From: an uncultured Eubacteriales bacterium
GTDB taxonomy: Bacteria > Bacillota > Clostridia > Oscillospirales > CAG-272
Assembly: GCA_905210485.1 (NCBI GenBank)
Contig: CAJLXA010000046.1
Location: forward strand, 1 to 12,993
Direction: 5' to 3'
DNA: 12,993 bases
The notes beneath the pieces are model-generated. The model had not been told where the DNA came from, did no database searches, and saw only the letters and a program-made list of their open reading frames with translations. The position numbers and the translations under genes are program-made. Of this stretch, positions 1 through 5,249 are shown one piece after another; position 1 is the stretch's first letter, and each line of letters begins with the position of its first letter.

Positions 1-1681
1 CCGCCGTTGCCTGAATACGCGCCGACGCGGCGGCGACCGTATCGCGCAAAGTAACGAACAGCGAGAATTCCAGCGCAGACAGTTTGTCCGCCGCGCCGAG
101 GATCGTCGCCTCCATATCTTTCAGTTCCTGCGTGATATACCGTTCGCAGTTCGTCAGCGTCTGCTTGCGGATATAGCGGTCGGGAACGCTGTCGATCAGC
201 GATTTGGTTACTTCTATGTAGTATCCGAAGACCTTGTTGTATCCGACGCGGAGCGTTTTGATGCCGGTGGCTTCGCGTTCCTGCGTCTCCACACGTTCCA
301 CCCACGACTTTCCGTCGCTCTGTACCGACCGGAGATAGTCCACGTCGGAATTGTATCCCTCGCGGATGAAGCCGCCCTCTCTTATCGAAAACGGCGGGTC
401 GTCAACTATCGCGCGATCGAGAAGTTCCGTAATATCGGTAAGACGGTCAATGGATTTATACAGCTCGCACAGTTTCGGCGAACGGAATTTCTTCAGATAT
501 TCGGTGAGCGGAGGAACGATCGCAAGACTTTGCGAAATCGCCCGCAGGTCTTTGGCGTTGGCGGTTCCGTATACCGCCTTGGCGGTGAGACGTTCTATAT
601 CCAGCATGCGCGAGAGGAGCGTCCGCATTTCTTCACGCGCCGTAAAGTCGGAGAAAAAGTCCTGCACGGCGCCCTGCCGCTGGGAGATGGTAACGGGAGA
701 CAAAAGCGGTTTCAGAATGAAACTGCGGAGCATGCGCGCGCCCATTGCCGTTTCGGTGCGGTCAAGGACGGAAAGAAGCGTGCCTTTTTTCTCTTTTGTA
801 CGCATCGCTTCCACCAGTTCAAGATTGCGGCGGGTAGCGGCGTCGATATCCATATACTGACCGTCGCGGTAGACCGTCAGTTCGCGGACAAACGAAGCGT
901 CACACATCTGCGTTTCACGGATATAATTCAGAAGCGCTCCTGCCGCGCATTTTTCCGCGGGATCGGTGAACTTACGACATTCGTCTTCTCCGAAAGTTCG
1001 CTCCAGTATCAGCGTGGCGTCCGCTTCGCGGAACAACCGCTCGCCGTCGTCGTTCAGAAGCGCACCGAGTTGTTCCGTCGCATATTCGGCGATTTCCTTG
1101 CAGGCGGTGCGGGATATATTAAACAGAATTTCTTTCGGCTGATAAACGGAAAGTTCGTTTTTCAGTCGCGGGAGCAGTTCGTTCCCTGCAAGAAATGTCA
1201 CGGATATTTCGCCGGTGGAAATATCGGCAAATCCGATACCGATGCCGTTGGCGGCATAGTAAACGGCCGCAAGAAAGTTATTCTTGCCGTCGTTCAGCAA
1301 AGTGCCGTCGGTCACCGTTCCGGGCGTAACAACGCGTATGACCTCCCGGCGGACAAGCCCCTGCGCCGACGCCGGATCCTCGGTTTGCTCACAGATAGCA
1401 ACCTTGTGCCCGCGTTCCACCAGTTTTCCGATATAAAGGTCAACCTTATGAAACGGCACGCCGCACATGGCGGCGCGGCGGCCGTCGCCGCAGTCCCGTC
1501 CCGTGAGCGTCAATTCCAGTTCACGGGAGACCGTAACGGCGTCTTCAAAGAACATCTCGTAAAAATCTCCGAGACGATACATAAGAATATACTCTTTATA
1601 TTGCGCTTTCACGTCGAGATACTGTTGCATCATCGGCGTGACGGTGTCCAGTTCCGATGCGGATTCCACGACAGTGGCCAT
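1..1681 (-). CDS. mutS: DNA mismatch repair protein MutS (3' end cut by window edge)
   Basis: MutS recognises base mismatches and small loops in newly replicated DNA and recruits MutL. About 560 residues are visible of a family that usually has 850-900. The N-terminus is diagnostic: residues 15-48 contain TPMMQQY and then LGDFYEMFFEDA, where F40-x-E42 is the mismatch-reading Phe-x-Glu motif. Next come CGVPFHKVDLYIGKLVERGHKVA and an EQTEDPA segment of domain I. The last visible residues (FSLFVTLRDTVAAASARIQ) belong to the lever/clamp region. The P-loop ATPase domain therefore lies beyond base 1 and its integrity cannot be judged. The ATG at 1681 is chosen because GGAGG stands 7 nt upstream. 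The gene follows the YlbF/YmcA-family gene by 35 nt and is probably cotranscribed with it and miaB. The reading frame was followed by eye through the first ~165 and last ~40 visible codons without a stop. Confidence 0.95.
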   Translation of the reverse strand, partial: MATVVESASELDTVTPMMQQYLDVKAQYKEYILMYRLGDFYEMFFEDAVTVSRELELTLTGRDCGDGRRAAMCGVPFHKVDLYIGKLVERGHKVAICEQTEDPASAQGLVRREVIRVVTPGTVTDGTLLNDGKNNFLAAVYYAANGIGIGFADISTGEISVTFLAGNELLPRLKNELSVYQPKEILFNISRTACKEIAEYATEQLGALLNDDGERLFREADATLILERTFGEDECRKFTDPAEKCAAGALLNYIRETQMCDASFVRELTVYRDGQYMDIDAATRRNLELVEAMRTKEKKGTLLSVLDRTETAMGARMLRSFILKPLLSPVTISQRQGAVQDFFSDFTAREEMRTLLSRMLDIERLTAKAVYGTANAKDLRAISQSLAIVPPLTEYLKKFRSPKLCELYKSIDRLTDITELLDRAIVDDPPFSIREGGFIREGYNSDVDYLRSVQSDGKSWVERVETQEREATGIKTLRVGYNKVFGYYIEVTKSLIDSVPDRYIRKQTLTNCERYITQELKDMEATILGAADKLSALEFSLFVTLRDTVAAASARIQATA

Positions 1682-1716
1682 ATCTTATCCTCCTACGCGT
1701 TGATGAAAAAGAAAAA

Positions 1717-2115
1717 TCAGTGGCAACCGCCGCATGTGGAGCAGTCGTGCGTACAGCTGTTTTCTTCAGGGCGCACGCCGAAAACGCGGTAACTGATCTC
1801 CGAATTGACCTTGGTCATCAGCGCCTGCAGCGCTTTCTGCGCCTCAAGAAGACGGCTGTATTCGGGATAGGAAACAATCTCGCGTCCCAATTCGTCAATA
1901 CGGTTTTTAATCAGGCCGAGCATGTCGGGATCCTGTTTTTCCACTTCTTTTCTGAATTCGTCACCCATGATCTTACGCTGGGCGTTATACTCGGTAAGTC
2001 TTTCCTGAATAGCGGTGCAGGCGTCATAAGCGGCCTGCGCTTCACGGAGTTCTTTCACAACGGCTTCATCGGCAATCGCGTCGCCGAGCGCCGCGGCCAG
2101 TTCCATAACTGTCAT
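1717..2115 (-). CDS. YlbF/YmcA-family regulator with C-terminal cysteine cluster
   Basis: This is a 132-residue protein of the YlbF/YmcA (RicF/RicA) family. In B. subtilis those proteins form a complex with YaaT that binds iron-sulfur clusters and affects RNase Y-dependent mRNA maturation, biofilm formation and competence. The body is a helical, charged protein (ELREAQAAYDACTAIQERL, RKEVEKQDPDMLGLIKNRI). It ends in a CTHDCSTCGGCH tail, a plausible metal or Fe-S ligand set. Placement supports a YmcA-like identity, because B. subtilis ymcA also lies between the miaB homologue and mutS. The start is placed at the ATG at 2115, 8 nt after GAGG; an upstream GTG at 2154 would add 13 residues but lacks a good ribosome site. 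The family call is firm; RicA versus RicF is inference from synteny. Confidence 0.85.
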   Translation of the reverse strand: MTVMELAAALGDAIADEAVVKELREAQAAYDACTAIQERLTEYNAQRKIMGDEFRKEVEKQDPDMLGLIKNRIDELGREIVSYPEYSRLLEAQKALQALMTKVNSEISYRVFGVRPEENSCTHDCSTCGGCH

Positions 2116-2169
2116 AATTTTATCCTCATTTCTTTGATCTTTCTCTGAATTCACAGCGGTAAAACCGCT

Positions 2170-3561
2170 TTATTCCTGCACTGTGCCGTACAGGGCATAG
2201 GGTTCCGCACGGTCGATCTTCACCGTAACGAAACCGCCGATTTTGTCGGGCGACGACGTAAAATGCACAAGTTTTCCGCCGGAAGTGCGGCCGCTGTAAA
2301 TATCGCCGCGCTCCTTGCTCGGTCCGTCGCAAAGCACACGCAAAGTTTTTCCGACATAGGGGGCGCTGCGGGAGGCCGCATAGTTATCCTGCGCGGAAAG
2401 CAATTCCCGGAAGCGGCGCGATTGCACATCTTTCGGCACCGCGTCCGCACGCTCCGCCGCAGGCGTTCCTTTGCGCGGCGAATAGATGAACGAATAGATC
2501 ATGTCGAAACGCACTTCGTCCATCAGCGATAACGTAGCCGAAAAATCCTCTTCGGTTTCCCCGGGGAAACCGACAATAATATCGGTCGTAAGCACAATAT
2601 CGGGCATAGCCTCCCGCAGTTTTTTCACGATAGACAGATAATGCGCCCGGTCATAATGACGGTTCATCGCCCGGAGAACGGCGTCGCTTCCCGACTGAAC
2701 CGGCAGATGAAAATGCCGTTCGATATGTGTGCTTTCCGCCATTACGCGGATAAGGTCGTCCGAAACGTCTTTCGGGTGGCTGGTCATGAACCGCAATACA
2801 TAATCGCCGGGAATCCCGTCCAGCCGGGAAAGAAGCGTGGCGAAATCGCAGTCGCCCGCATAGGAGTTGACGTTCTGGCCGAGAAGCGTGATGTCGCGGC
2901 ACCCGTCCGCCACCAGTTTCTTTACCTCCGCCATGATGTCGGCGGACGCGCGGCTTCTTTCACGGCCGCGCACATACGGAACAATGCAGTAGGAGCAGAA
3001 ATTGTTGCATCCGTACATAATGCTGACAAATGCCCGGTGGCGCAGTTCCCGCTGTACGGGAATCCCCTCCACGTTTTCCGGCTTTTCTTCTCCGCGGAAA
3101 AAGAGCCGCTTCTTTTCCGTTTTTTTCTTGTATATGACTTCCGGCAGGCGCGAGATCGTGGCCGGATCCAATGTAAAGTCCACATACGGATAGCGGGTAC
3201 GCAGTTCTTCCACACGGTGCGCCTCGGCCGTCATACAGCCGCAAACGCCGACAAGAATCGCGGGATTCTTTTCTTTCAGATGTTTCATGCGGCCGATAAG
3301 CGACAAAGCCTTCTGCTCCGCATGTTCACGGATTGCGCAGGTATTGTAGAGTATCAGGTCGGCGTCTTCCGGCGCCTGCGCGCGACGGTAGCCGAAACTT
3401 TCGGCATAGCCGCGGATCTTTTCGCTGTCCGCTTCGTTTTGCTGACAACCGAATGTCATAACGAACAGGCGATGCGGTTTTCCGTCTTCCGCATCTTTTT
3501 CGTTTTCCGTACGCAAAGCGTTTATATAAAACAGTAACTCCGGGTTTTCCTCGATCCGCAT
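2170..3561 (-). CDS. miaB: tRNA-2-methylthio-N6-dimethylallyladenosine synthase MiaB
   Basis: MiaB is a radical-SAM methylthiotransferase that converts i6A37 to ms2i6A37 in tRNAs reading UNN codons. The 463-residue length is normal. The UPF0004 domain supplies the auxiliary [4Fe-4S] cysteines C39 (TFGCQQN), C75 (YNTCAIRE) and C109 (GVCGCM). The radical-SAM triad is C185-x3-C189-x2-C192 in YGCNNFCSYCIVP. It is followed by MiaB-typical LLGQNVNSY, the HFHLPVQSGSD segment and TTDIIVGFPGETEEDF. The C-terminus (about residues 390-460) fits a TRAM RNA-binding domain. The common CQMN is CQQN here, a minor change. The ATG at 3561 has AAGGA 8 nt upstream. It heads the minus-strand operon with the YlbF/YmcA gene and mutS, behind a consensus promoter at 3616-3644. 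Confidence 0.96.
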   Translation of the reverse strand: MRIEENPELLFYINALRTENEKDAEDGKPHRLFVMTFGCQQNEADSEKIRGYAESFGYRRAQAPEDADLILYNTCAIREHAEQKALSLIGRMKHLKEKNPAILVGVCGCMTAEAHRVEELRTRYPYVDFTLDPATISRLPEVIYKKKTEKKRLFFRGEEKPENVEGIPVQRELRHRAFVSIMYGCNNFCSYCIVPYVRGRERSRASADIMAEVKKLVADGCRDITLLGQNVNSYAGDCDFATLLSRLDGIPGDYVLRFMTSHPKDVSDDLIRVMAESTHIERHFHLPVQSGSDAVLRAMNRHYDRAHYLSIVKKLREAMPDIVLTTDIIVGFPGETEEDFSATLSLMDEVRFDMIYSFIYSPRKGTPAAERADAVPKDVQSRRFRELLSAQDNYAASRSAPYVGKTLRVLCDGPSKERGDIYSGRTSGGKLVHFTSSPDKIGGFVTVKIDRAEPYALYGTVQE

Positions 3562-3615
3562 ATCGCCGTTCCTTTATCTCGTAATAGAGGCAAATTTCCA
3601 TTTATCTATTTTACA

Positions 3616-3644
3616 ATTATACATTATTTATATTTTAATGTCAA
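3616..3644 (-). promoter_or_regulatory. Sigma-A-type promoter of the miaB operon
   Basis: Read on the minus strand, TTGACA (3644-3639) and TATAAT (3621-3616) are both perfect, with a 17-bp spacer. The predicted transcription start near 3609 leaves about 48 nt of leader before miaB. Nothing else in the gap could serve the gene better. Confidence 0.88.
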
Positions 3645-3646
3645 CA

Positions 3647-3666
3647 CGGATTTTCGGGAAAATCCG
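3647..3666. repeat. Perfect inverted repeat beside the miaB -35 box
   Basis: Eight-base arms CGGATTTT and AAAATCCG flank a CGGG centre, ending 2 bp from the -35 hexamer of the miaB promoter. No U-run follows it on either strand, so it is not a good intrinsic terminator. It could be an operator or a decayed terminator of the upstream DUF898-like gene, whose better terminator lies at 3706-3740. Function unknown. Confidence 0.5.
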
Positions 3667-3705
3667 CGAAAAAAAGGAAAGCCGGACGAAATGATGCCGG
3701 AAATA

Positions 3706-3740
3706 TAAAAATCCGGTTCGTTTTACCGAACCGGATTTTT
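3706..3740 (-). terminator. Intrinsic terminator after the DUF898-like gene
   Basis: ATCCGGTTCG and CGAACCGGAT form a 10-bp stem around a 6-nt loop (3721-3726). It is flanked by A-runs on the left and T-runs on the right, so it works structurally in both directions. It starts a few bases after the minus-strand stop codon at 3743. Confidence 0.9.
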
Positions 3741-3742
3741 AA

Positions 3743-4084
3743 TCATGCGACGTAGTGCGTATGTTTCGTGACCCACTTTTTCATTTTGATGGTGAGCCAA
3801 AAGCTATAAATACCGAGTGTGACGATCGTCAATAAAAACCATTTGATATAATTGCCGAAAAGTTGTGTGCCCGTTCCGTCGAAAACAAGACGGCGCCCGT
3901 CCACCACGGTGTGTTTCGTTTCCCAATTCACAACGAAGCATTTCGCCCAAGGCACGCCGATCCCCAATGTGCAGACCGTGAGAAGAATTCCGAGCAGATT
4001 CCAACCGATCCATTGCAAAAGTCCGCCGTCGAAATAACTGATTCCTTCTTTTCCGCTCGATACCGCCGTTATTTCCTGTTCCAT
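3743..4084 (-). CDS. Small DUF898 (YjgN)-like membrane protein
   Basis: This 113-residue protein has two hydrophobic segments (about residues 22-44 and 79-99). Its motifs resemble DUF898/YjgN membrane proteins of unknown function: FDG, LLT..TLGI...W, W.TKHT and a second FDG. It is built as an internal duplication: residues 18-59 and 68-109 align without gaps at an offset of 50, with FDG, LLT, TLGI, W, W and TKHT in both copies. Family members are usually longer with more membrane segments, so this is a minimal two-unit version. The ATG at 4084 is preferred because AAGGAG lies 7 nt upstream; a longer frame to 4135 has no such site. It has its own promoter and terminator, so it is a single-gene unit. 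No function is proposed. Confidence 0.8.
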   Translation of the reverse strand: MEQEITAVSSGKEGISYFDGGLLQWIGWNLLGILLTVCTLGIGVPWAKCFVVNWETKHTVVDGRRLVFDGTGTQLFGNYIKWFLLTIVTLGIYSFWLTIKMKKWVTKHTHYVA

Positions 4085-4146
4085 GACGATTCTCCTTTTT
4101 AAAGATGATAACGATGAGTCACTGTACGGCTGCAATCGTATATCCT

Positions 4147-4175
4147 ATTTTATCCGATTCCGTGCAAAATGTCAA
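4147..4175 (-). promoter_or_regulatory. Sigma-A-type promoter of the DUF898-like gene
   Basis: On the minus strand, TTGACA (4175-4170) is followed after 17 bp by TAAAAT (4152-4147). It lies between the stop of the ANTAR regulator gene at 4255 and this gene's start at 4084, giving a leader of roughly 55 nt. I saw no strong terminator between 4176 and 4254, so readthrough from the regulator gene is also possible. Confidence 0.78.
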
Positions 4176-4254
4176 CGGCAATTTCAAATATTTTGTATAT
4201 TTTGCAAAGAAGATTCGTTCGACGGATGCACGGCGCGCGGTCTGTCGCCTGACG

Positions 4255-4845
4255 TCAGTTTTCATACATGCGGATAAAAGCGGCCGCCACATCGCCGCGA
4301 CTGCGGCGCATATCCATCGCCTGTTTTTCGATCATGCGGTGCGCCTCCTCTTCGTCAATGCCGAGCCGGCGGATGAGAAGCCACTTGGCATGATTCACGG
4401 TCTTCATTTCCGACAACCGTTTTTCCGCCGCCTCTTTTTCTTTCCGCAAAGCCGACAGGCGGCGCGTTATACCCATAAAAAGCGGTACGGCCTCACGCCG
4501 TGTTTTGCCTGTCAACGGTTTTGTAAGGAGCATCACGCCGGATGCCGCGCATTGCGCCGCCAGTTCTTCATCGCATGCGCCGGATGGTAAAAGAAGCAAT
4601 ACGGCGGCCGATGTTTCCCGGCAGAAAAATGAGACGGCCTCGCGCAATACGCCGTCGGCCGCGGGCAAATTCAGTATCACGGCGTCTGTCGGATCTTCCC
4701 GGAAAAGCGTTACGGCCGCGGTGACATCGGGGGCGGCCAGTGTGCGGACAGGCGGAAACTCTTCCGTACCGACGCATAAAAGTTCCGCGACTTTTTCCTT
4801 TTTCAGTCCTACGGCGAGAACAGTTTTTTCTTCCGTTTCTTTCAT
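4255..4845 (-). CDS. ANTAR-domain antiterminator with degenerate receiver domain
   Basis: This is a 196-residue RNA-binding regulator. Residues 1-125 have receiver-like alternation (TVLAVGLKKEKV, DAVILNLP, AAVLLLLP, GVMLLTKPL). A charged coiled-coil linker follows at about 128-150. An ANTAR domain occupies about 143-191: NHAKWLLIRRLGIDEEEAHRMIEKQAMDMRRSRGDVAAAFI, given here by its key residues A153, K154, E166, A168, Q175, A176, M177 and R180-R181. ANTAR proteins bind paired hexaloop hairpins and block a terminator. The receiver keeps the K109-P110 pair, but the phosphoacceptor Asp is replaced by N59 and the N-terminal acidic pair is absent, so control by phosphorylation is unlikely. The ATG at 4845 follows an AAGAGG-type ribosome site. 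It diverges from the glutamine synthetase gene, whose leader carries matching hairpins. Similar regulators of clostridial glutamine synthetase are sometimes called GlnR or NitR; no histidine kinase is adjacent. Confidence 0.9.
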   Translation of the reverse strand: MKETEEKTVLAVGLKKEKVAELLCVGTEEFPPVRTLAAPDVTAAVTLFREDPTDAVILNLPAADGVLREAVSFFCRETSAAVLLLLPSGACDEELAAQCAASGVMLLTKPLTGKTRREAVPLFMGITRRLSALRKEKEAAEKRLSEMKTVNHAKWLLIRRLGIDEEEAHRMIEKQAMDMRRSRGDVAAAFIRMYEN

Positions 4846-4871
4846 AGCAGCCTCTTCTTGATCATTTATTT

Positions 4872-4889
4872 TGTATACTACAGTTTACA
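4872..4889. promoter_or_regulatory. 18-bp dyad in the ANTAR gene leader (possible operator)
   Basis: On the minus strand the sequence reads TGTAAACTGTAGTATACA. It is a near-perfect dyad with half site TGTAWACT and a 2-bp centre. It lies within the transcribed leader of the ANTAR gene, about 45-60 nt after its predicted start site. A second copy with 15 of 18 identical bases is at 8398-8415. The two sites suggest one shared regulator; which one is unknown. Confidence 0.4.
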
Positions 4890-4938
4890 TTTTTATTGCT
4901 ATCAACAACATAGAAATCATAATTTTATGTTTTACATC

Positions 4939-4967
4939 ATTATATCGTATCTATGCCTTTTTGTCAA
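4939..4967 (-). promoter_or_regulatory. Sigma-A-type promoter of the ANTAR regulator gene
   Basis: On the minus strand, TTGACA (4967-4962) and TATAAT (4944-4939) are both perfect, with a 17-bp spacer. The predicted start near 4932 gives an AT-rich leader of about 87 nt. The divergent glutamine synthetase promoter begins 38 bp away on the other strand. Confidence 0.88.
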
Positions 4968-5005
4968 TGCGTGCGGGTCGGAAAAGGAAAATGTATAAAA
5001 ATCTA

Positions 5006-5035
5006 TTGACAAAACGACATATCATACGCTATAAT
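5006..5035 (+). promoter_or_regulatory. Sigma-A-type promoter of the glutamine synthetase leader
   Basis: TTGACA (5006-5011) and TATAAT (5030-5035) are both perfect, with an 18-bp spacer. Transcription should begin near 5042, about 5 nt before the first ANTAR-type hairpin. Such a strong promoter fits a gene controlled after initiation. The region 4846-5249 has no coding gene and holds this divergent promoter pair and the leader elements listed separately. Confidence 0.88.
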
Positions 5036-5046
5036 AACGAATAAGA

Positions 5047-5062
5047 GCAACAATGGCGTTGC
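5047..5062 (+). promoter_or_regulatory. ANTAR-target hexaloop hairpin P1
   Basis: A 5-bp stem (GCAAC/GTTGC) closes a 6-nt loop, AATGGC. The loop has A at position 1 and G at position 4, the two loop bases known to matter for ANTAR protein binding. It is the first structure in the predicted transcript. Its sister hairpin at 5139-5154 has the loop AATGAC, so both loops fit AAUGRC. Confidence 0.82.
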
Positions 5063-5074
5063 GACCATAGTTTC

Positions 5075-5090
5075 CCTGCCGGACGGCAGG
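5075..5090 (+). other. Spacer hairpin between the two hexaloops
   Basis: CCTGCC and GGCAGG form a 6-bp stem with a GGAC tetraloop. It can also be drawn as 5 bp with a 6-nt loop, but that loop (CGGACG) lacks the A1/G4 signature, so it is not a third ANTAR site. Its right arm can pair elsewhere: 5083-5088 (ACGGCA) is complementary to 5122-5127, and 5078-5083 to 5111-5116. Confidence 0.6.
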
Positions 5091-5122
5091 TCTCATTTTC
5101 CCGGTTTGTCTCCGGCTTTTTT
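5078..5122 (+). terminator. Possible upstream terminator in the glutamine synthetase leader
   Basis: GCCGGA (5078-5083) can pair with TCCGGC (5111-5116), followed directly by six T residues (5117-5122). The 27-nt loop makes it weaker than the terminator at 5148-5176, and it competes with the hairpin at 5075-5090. A smaller CCGG/CCGG hairpin (5101-5115) before the same T-run is another option. It may be a second decision point or only part of the spacer fold. Confidence 0.4.
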
Positions 5123-5138
5123 GCCGTATACCATACAA

Positions 5139-5154
5139 GCGACAATGACGTCGC
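5139..5154 (+). promoter_or_regulatory. ANTAR-target hexaloop hairpin P2 (antiterminator)
   Basis: GCGAC/GTCGC closes the hexaloop AATGAC, with A at position 1 and G at position 4. Bases 5148-5154 are shared with the left arm of the terminator at 5148-5176, so the two folds exclude each other. This is the arrangement expected when a bound ANTAR protein stabilises P2 and allows readthrough. Confidence 0.85.
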
Positions 5155-5176
5155 GGAATATCCGCGACGTTTTTTT
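5148..5176 (+). terminator. Regulated intrinsic terminator before glnN
   Basis: ACGTCGCGGA and TCCGCGACGT form a perfect 10-bp stem around a 3-nt loop (5158-5160), followed by a T-run to 5176. It ends about 75 nt before the glutamine synthetase start codon and has no other gene to terminate, so it is an attenuator. Its left arm overlaps hairpin P2. Confidence 0.9.
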
Positions 5177-5249
5177 ATTTTCCGCCATGACGGGGACTGC
5201 CCGTCTTCCGCTTCCGTTCACAAACCAATTTAAAGAAGGTATAGATTTT

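Noticed and set aside
530..1792. Long plus-strand open frame of 420 codons
   Set aside because: It lies antisense to mutS, whose minus frame has clear family motifs and a ribosome site. The predicted protein (many His, Phe and Arg residues) looks like a frame shadow.
2641..3537. Plus-strand open frame of 298 codons
   Set aside because: It is antisense to miaB, which has all expected cysteine motifs in the other frame.
4249..4258. CTGACGTCAG palindrome over the ANTAR gene stop codon
   Set aside because: A 10-bp perfect palindrome is expected by chance in a window of this size, there is no T-run, and no neighbouring signal supports a function.
5106..5249. N-terminal extension of glutamine synthetase by 48 residues
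   Set aside because: The extension would be translated across hairpin P2 and the attenuator, has no ribosome site, and family similarity begins only at the ATG at 5250.
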